Part shown: positions 59,881 through 64,000 of the stretch, piece after piece
Layout: each line of letters opens with the position of its first letter
How positions within the stretch are numbered: the first letter of the stretch is position 1
From: Thiomicrospira pelophila DSM 1534
GTDB lineage: Bacteria > Pseudomonadota > Gammaproteobacteria > Thiomicrospirales > Thiomicrospiraceae
DNA: 64,000 bases
Reading direction: 5' to 3'
NCBI RefSeq assembly: GCF_000711195.1
Contig: NZ_JOMR01000001.1
Location: forward strand, 558,001 to 622,000
Notes under the pieces: model-generated
Seen by the model: only the letters and a program-made list of their open reading frames with translations
Database searches by the model: none
What the model was told of the DNA's origin: nothing
Program-made: the position numbers and the translations under genes

Positions 59881-62800
59881 GTATTCAGAACCCGTGGAAT
59901 CCGAATTTAAAGTTGGATGCAGAATTAAGCGATGGCACTCAGCGTTTAGAAGCAATTGATCCAACACGATCATTTATTGTGCAAGCCCCGGCTGGTTCGG
60001 GCAAAACCGCCTTGTTAACCCAGCGTTTTTTATCGCTATTAAGTCGCGTCGAATCGCCTGAACAAATTGTGGCGATGACCTTTACCAAAAAGGCCGCCGC
60101 TGAGATGCGCGAACGTGTTTTGGGGGCGTTAAAAATTGGCTTACTCAATGAGCCGGTCAGTTCAGAGGCTTACGATTACAACACATGGCAACTCGCGCGT
60201 TTGGTGTTGAAACGAGATGAGCAGCAGGCCTGGCGATTGCTCGATAACCCTAATCGTCTAAGAATTCGTACGCTGGATTCAATGAATGGGTATTTGGTGC
60301 AGCAAATGCCATTTTTATCCAAGCTAGGTACGCAGCCACGTTTAAATGAAAACAACGACGCGTTATATATCGAAGCGGTGCGCGCAGTATTGAGATCCGA
60401 TGCGGTGCAACAAGAAACCGCCGCTTTGCTTAGCTTGGTCAATGGGCGCTACGCACGCGCCGAAAACCTGTTGGTTAGCATGTTAAAAAAACGCGATCAG
60501 TGGATGCGTTTAATTTTAAGTGCCGGTGGGCGAGAAGCGATGCAAGCGGCACTGGCCCAACTGGTGCAGGCCGAACTTGCTCAAGCCAGCATGAAGCTTG
60601 GCCCGCTGTTAGAAACTGGCGCAGCGTTACCGGAGCTAGCGGCTTATGCCTTATCGAATAAACCCGAACTTGAACTAAGCCAGCTAGCCAAAGCCAATTG
60701 GCCGTTAAATGCTGATTTATCCCATATTGCGGCTTGGCGTGAGCTGGCGGGTTTTGTTTTGACCAAAGACTCAAAAGTGCGCAAAACGGTAACGGTTGCA
60801 AATGGTTTCCCGACCAGCGACAAAGCTAAAAAAGAACAAATGTTGGATGTATTGGCGGATATAAGCGCGCGTTTAAATAGCGAATCCATTCAAGCCTTAG
60901 CCAGCTTAAGTCGCCTACCTGATCCTTATTATTCCGACAGCCAATGGCAAGCGTTGGAGCATGTGATTACTTTGCTCAAACATGCGGTTGCACATTTAAC
61001 CCTGGTGTTTAAAAGCGCTGGCCAGGCCGATTTTATTGAGATAGCGCAAGCCGCCGCCCAAGCCTTGGGAGACGAAGACAGCCCGACCGATTTGGCGTTG
61101 CAGTTAGACTATCAACTCCAGCATTTATTGATTGATGAATTTCAAGATACCAGTGTCGCGCAGTTTGATTTGTTAAAGAAATTACTGCGCGGCTGGCAAG
61201 TCGATGATGGTCGTACACTGTTTATTGTGGGTGACCCAATGCAATCGATTTATCGGTTTCGCGAAGCCGAAGTCGGCAACTTTTTACAAGCCTGGCAGGG
61301 CGAGGCGTTACCGGTTACTTTAAAACCGCTGAATCTGACGATTAACTTTCGTTCTAACGCGAGTTTGGTGCGCTGGTTTAATGACACTTTTAAACAGGTG
61401 TTTCCCGCGCAAAACCAATTGGTGTTGGGGGCGGTTAAATACGAACAGGCACAAGCATCACCCAAGGCGGTGAAGCACGATCAATCGCAAACGGCCGTGT
61501 TTAGTCACTGGGCCATCAACCAAACCCCACAAGCGGAAGTGGATGAGATGGTGACACTGATTCAGCAAAAGCTGAACAGTTTTGCTCAAGATGAAAATGC
61601 CAAAAGCATTGCAATTTTAGGTCGTTCGCGCTCGCATTTAGCGCGTTTGGCGCTGGGGTTAAAACAGCAAAATATCGCATTTCGTGCAGTGGAGCTAGAA
61701 TCCTTAAATGAACGCCAAGAAATTCAAGATTTGTTAGCCTTGAGTCGGGCTTTGCTGCACGCAAGCGACCGGGGGGCTTGGTTGGCCTTATTACGAGCGC
61801 CTTTTATTGGGCTGGATTTGGCCGATTTATATGCCTTATGTGGCGAAGACAAAACCAAGCTTTATGCGCCCTTAACGCAACTTCTCAGCGACCACCAGGC
61901 CTGGTCAAACTTAAGCCAAACGGGTCAAACGCGCTTGCACCAGGCCTGGTTGGTATTAAATAAAACCTTGCAACAGCTAGGTTCGCAACCTTTCTCGCGT
62001 TTGGTGCACCAGGCCTGGTTGTCGCTGGGCGGGCCTTTATCGTTAGATTCTGAGGTCGAGCTCGAAAACACACAAGCCTTTTTTGAAGGTTTGGCGCAAT
62101 GGGATGGTGAGGTGCTAAATCAAACCAAACTGGATGACTGGGTGACCAAGCTTTATGCCAGCGGTGACAGTTCCGCGCCTGCGCAACGTGTGCAGTTAAT
62201 GACTATGCACAAATCAAAAGGCTTGCAGTTTGACACGGTAATTTTGCCCTCATTAGGCAAAAAGCCGCGTTCGGATGACAAAGCGCTTGTCAGTTGGTTG
62301 GAATTTGCTTGCGATCAGTGCGATGGCCTGGTGCTTGCTCCGTTAGATCAAAAAGGTGAGGCGAGCTCGCCGCTTAATCAACTAATCGGCCAAGTGGAGC
62401 AACAAAAACAAAGCCTTGAAGATGCGCGCTTGTTGTATGTCGCGGCCACGCGCGCCGAATCGGAATTGCATTTATTTGGTTCGGTGAATTTAAGTCTGAG
62501 CCAATTTAGAAAACAACCAGAGCTCGAAACCACGGCTTTAGAAGCCCCCGACCCGCAAGCCAAAAGTTTGTTAGTGCCGTTATGGACAGTGGTGAAACCA
62601 GCCTTTACAAGCTTAGTTGAGCTAGAATTTGAGCGGCTAGAAACGCAACAAGATATTGGCGACACAGGACTGGAGACCGCTGAAAGATTGATTCCAAAAG
62701 TCAAACGTCTGCCCTTGGCCAGTGTTGATCCAGCCGCTTGGCGCGCTAAAAACTTACTGTCGTTAAACAAACATAAGGGGCGAGTCGAGTCCACCATTAC

Positions 62801-63392
62801 TGGAGTGGGGCTGGATGATAGCTCGTTAGACCCAGAATCAACGCAAGATAAAGCGAGCGCTTTTTGGGCTGGTTTAACCGCGCGTAAAGTAGGCGATTTA
62901 GTGCACGCGCTATTAGAACAAGTCGTTAAACAAGGCTTCCAGGCCTGGTCGTTACATAGAGTGAGTGAATCCGGCGCGTTGTATCGCCAAATTTTATCTC
63001 AAGCCGGTGTGCGTGATGCCGACTTGGATCATGCGGTTGAGCGAGTACAAAACTCGATGAAAAACGCACTTAATCACCCCAAAATGCAGTGGGCACTGAA
63101 TTACCAATTAGAAGAATCTGCCACCGAATTAGCCCTGACATCTAAATTTGATGTAATTGAAAATCATGTGGTCGACCGAACCTTTGTCGCCGATGGCGTG
63201 CGTTGGATTATTGATTATAAAACCAGTCGAGATTGCTCAGTGGAACGAGCAAGTTATTTGCAAACCCTGGTTGACCAATACAGACCACAACTGGCGCGAT
63301 ATGCCGCTTTGTTTAAGGCGCTTGAACAACGGCCACAAAAATGGGTGTTGTATTTTACCGACATGGATGAGTGGGTTGAGGTGGCTGAGTAA
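59877..63392 (+). CDS. UvrD/RecB-type helicase-nuclease, AddA-like
   Basis: This 1171-residue superfamily 1 helicase has Walker A QAPAGSGKTALLTQRFL (about residues 35-51), MTFTKKAAAEMRERV, HLLIDEFQDTSVAQFDLL, VGDPMQSIYRFREAEVGNF, TMHKSKGLQFDTVILP and YVAATRAESELHLFG. A C-terminal RecB-type nuclease has VGDLVHALLEQ, FVADGVRWIIDYKTSRD and QLARYAALFKAL. With the upstream gene it forms an AddAB-like end-processing complex. It carries three exact palindromes within 126 bp (61894-62019), all read as HQAW, plus a near-copy at 62938-62949. Confidence 0.92.
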   Translation: MSIQNPWNPNLKLDAELSDGTQRLEAIDPTRSFIVQAPAGSGKTALLTQRFLSLLSRVESPEQIVAMTFTKKAAAEMRERVLGALKIGLLNEPVSSEAYDYNTWQLARLVLKRDEQQAWRLLDNPNRLRIRTLDSMNGYLVQQMPFLSKLGTQPRLNENNDALYIEAVRAVLRSDAVQQETAALLSLVNGRYARAENLLVSMLKKRDQWMRLILSAGGREAMQAALAQLVQAELAQASMKLGPLLETGAALPELAAYALSNKPELELSQLAKANWPLNADLSHIAAWRELAGFVLTKDSKVRKTVTVANGFPTSDKAKKEQMLDVLADISARLNSESIQALASLSRLPDPYYSDSQWQALEHVITLLKHAVAHLTLVFKSAGQADFIEIAQAAAQALGDEDSPTDLALQLDYQLQHLLIDEFQDTSVAQFDLLKKLLRGWQVDDGRTLFIVGDPMQSIYRFREAEVGNFLQAWQGEALPVTLKPLNLTINFRSNASLVRWFNDTFKQVFPAQNQLVLGAVKYEQAQASPKAVKHDQSQTAVFSHWAINQTPQAEVDEMVTLIQQKLNSFAQDENAKSIAILGRSRSHLARLALGLKQQNIAFRAVELESLNERQEIQDLLALSRALLHASDRGAWLALLRAPFIGLDLADLYALCGEDKTKLYAPLTQLLSDHQAWSNLSQTGQTRLHQAWLVLNKTLQQLGSQPFSRLVHQAWLSLGGPLSLDSEVELENTQAFFEGLAQWDGEVLNQTKLDDWVTKLYASGDSSAPAQRVQLMTMHKSKGLQFDTVILPSLGKKPRSDDKALVSWLEFACDQCDGLVLAPLDQKGEASSPLNQLIGQVEQQKQSLEDARLLYVAATRAESELHLFGSVNLSLSQFRKQPELETTALEAPDPQAKSLLVPLWTVVKPAFTSLVELEFERLETQQDIGDTGLETAERLIPKVKRLPLASVDPAAWRAKNLLSLNKHKGRVESTITGVGLDDSSLDPESTQDKASAFWAGLTARKVGDLVHALLEQVVKQGFQAWSLHRVSESGALYRQILSQAGVRDADLDHAVERVQNSMKNALNHPKMQWALNYQLEESATELALTSKFDVIENHVVDRTFVADGVRWIIDYKTSRDCSVERASYLQTLVDQYRPQLARYAALFKALEQRPQKWVLYFTDMDEWVEVAE
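61894..62019. repeat. Cluster of three ACCAGGCCTGGT copies in one frame
   Basis: Exact cores at 61894-61905, 61939-61950 and 62008-62019 are 45 and 69 bp apart, both multiples of three. Each is read as HQAW (DHQAWSN, HQAWLVL, HQAWLSL), so the protein has a mini-repeat. Surrounding bases differ, so these are not simple tandem duplications. Confidence 0.9.
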
Positions 63393-63554
63393 GTAGAGGG
63401 CGCCGCACAGGTTCGCTTGTATAAAAATTATTATGCCTTATATCAATACTTTTATCGCATTAGTTTGGTGTTTCATCTGTTTTGTCTTATGGAAGTCTGC
63501 TAGATTAAGCAAGTTGTATTAGTATGTATAAATATTATAAAAGCAGATACCAAG

Positions 63555-64000
63555 ATGGCGCCAACCAACCGTTCAACGGAACAGACATCACAAGAGCCGC
63601 TCGGCATGCCTGAAAAGCGCAAATATCCGCGCTTTCAGCGTACCTTTACTGTTACGCTGAATGGGGTGTCATTTAGTGGTTACGATATTTCGTTAGAAGG
63701 CGTGTCTTTTAGTACCACTGAAACTATTGAGACGATTCGCAAAGGCCGGCTGTATGCCAATGTGCAAATCTTATCTCAGCAGGGGATGACCTATCGGATT
63801 GCGGCTTTAGTGATTAGCTCTGTAAGGCAGCGCGATGAAATCACTTTTTATGGTGCACGAATTGTTAACTTAGATGATGCCTTGCGTCCGATGCATGAGC
63901 AGTTGGTATTTGATAAGTTCGATGTCGATAGCCTTTTAACCCATACTTGCGTGCCCGACAAAGCCAAGATGTCGGAGCACTTAGAAAGCCGACTCAATGA
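63555..64000 (+). CDS. PilZ-domain protein (3' end outside window)
   Basis: The frame is open from the ATG at 63555 to the window end, 148 residues. EKRKYPRFQRTFTVTLNG has the RxxxR c-di-GMP motif and SGYDISLEGVSF the D/NxSxxG motif, in correct order for PilZ. The N-terminal 20 residues are polar and there is no signal. It probably binds cyclic di-GMP. The ribosome site is weak, and the 162-bp gap before it is AT-rich with possible -10 hexamers (TATAAA, TATTAT) near 63528-63538. Confidence 0.82.
   Translation, partial: MAPTNRSTEQTSQEPLGMPEKRKYPRFQRTFTVTLNGVSFSGYDISLEGVSFSTTETIETIRKGRLYANVQILSQQGMTYRIAALVISSVRQRDEITFYGARIVNLDDALRPMHEQLVFDKFDVDSLLTHTCVPDKAKMSEHLESRLN

Larger units (their letters stand above)
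1167..62019. repeat. Highly iterated palindrome ACCAGGCCTGGT: 24 exact copies
   Basis: Exact copies start at 1167, 3988, 10239, 10372, 18912, 22468, 22720, 24441, 25966, 38148, 38389, 38692, 38887, 39796, 42104, 46256, 46571, 56567, 57419, 57527, 58889, 61894, 61939 and 62008. Near copies (1-2 changes) start at 5327, 10604, 11041, 14277, 20858, 31877, 48212, 52248, 56777 and 62938; a weaker one lies near 539. Of the exact ones 21 are in genes (14 read QAW, 4 read PGLV, 3 read TRPG) and 3 are intergenic. About 0.004 would be expected by chance at equal base frequencies. Some long conserved genes (glgA, glgP, hldE, metK, glgC, argD) have none. Confidence 0.97.

Noticed and set aside
1167-62019. 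Palindrome copies as ordinary rho-independent terminators
   Set aside because: Most are inside genes and none is followed by a proper U-run.
61894-62019. CRISPR array or tandem repeat
   Set aside because: Only 12 bp are shared, spacing is unequal, and the region is coding.

Overview
The window is a gene-dense bacterial chromosome segment: about 58 protein genes, one tRNA, the 4.5S SRP RNA and one clear riboswitch. There is no rRNA, prophage, transposase or CRISPR array. Gene content points to a gammaproteobacterium: full LPS-core genes (kdsD, waaA, hldE, gmhA), YbaB/RecR/DnaX linkage, a TIGR03623-type nuclease/helicase pair and a PF08886-type GshA. A free-living sulfur oxidiser of the Thiomicrospira/Hydrogenovibrio group would fit, but that is inference; no rRNA or carbon-fixation gene is present to confirm it.

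Layout. 1-6.4 kb: gshA (cut by the window edge), rsmE-metF-metK, a thioredoxin-like protein, and purE-purK behind a near-consensus promoter. 6.5-9.7 kb: three pilin-like genes sharing a YLPCP motif, one with a C-terminal repeat domain. 9.7-18.2 kb: a lipopolysaccharide region, with waaA, kdsD, a GT39-type transferase, a membrane protein, a sialidase-like gene broken by one in-frame TGA and a PagL-like deacylase leftwards, and hldE-gmhA rightwards. 18.3-30 kb: a complete glycogen cluster, glk-glgC-GH57-malQ-glgB-glgA-glgP, tightly packed and partly overlapping. 30-33.3 kb: ffs, dnaX, ybaB, recR. 33.3-38.1 kb: a CPA2 antiporter, argD-argF behind a promoter with an immediate terminator hairpin, ilvE and a small zinc protein.

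38.1-42.4 kb: a thiamine-uptake locus: a TPP riboswitch, a TonB-dependent receptor, a YkoF-like thiamine-binding protein and a PnuC/PnuT permease, facing an APH-fold kinase-like gene. 42.5-46.2 kb: a signalling module of STAS protein, receiver-HATPase protein and GAF/PAS histidine kinase. 46.3-57.1 kb: EamA transporter, YjbQ, tRNA-Asn, MscS and Kv-type channels, an aldo-keto reductase, umuC and umuD in unusual order, lipocalin, HU, YaiI, a lipoprotein, a PAS protein and a YgjP-like metalloprotease. 57.1-64 kb: an AddB/AddA-like nuclease and helicase-nuclease pair, then the start of a PilZ protein.

The most striking signal is not a gene. The 12-bp palindrome ACCAGGCCTGGT occurs 24 times exactly (about 0.004 expected in random sequence of this length), plus at least 11 copies differing by one or two bases. 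It lies in coding and non-coding DNA and in all three reading frames, so it writes QAW, TRPG or PGLV into unrelated proteins. Several copies have extra symmetric arms, giving palindromes of 18 to 30 bp. It behaves like a highly iterated palindrome of the cyanobacterial HIP1 kind; I know of no description of this one.
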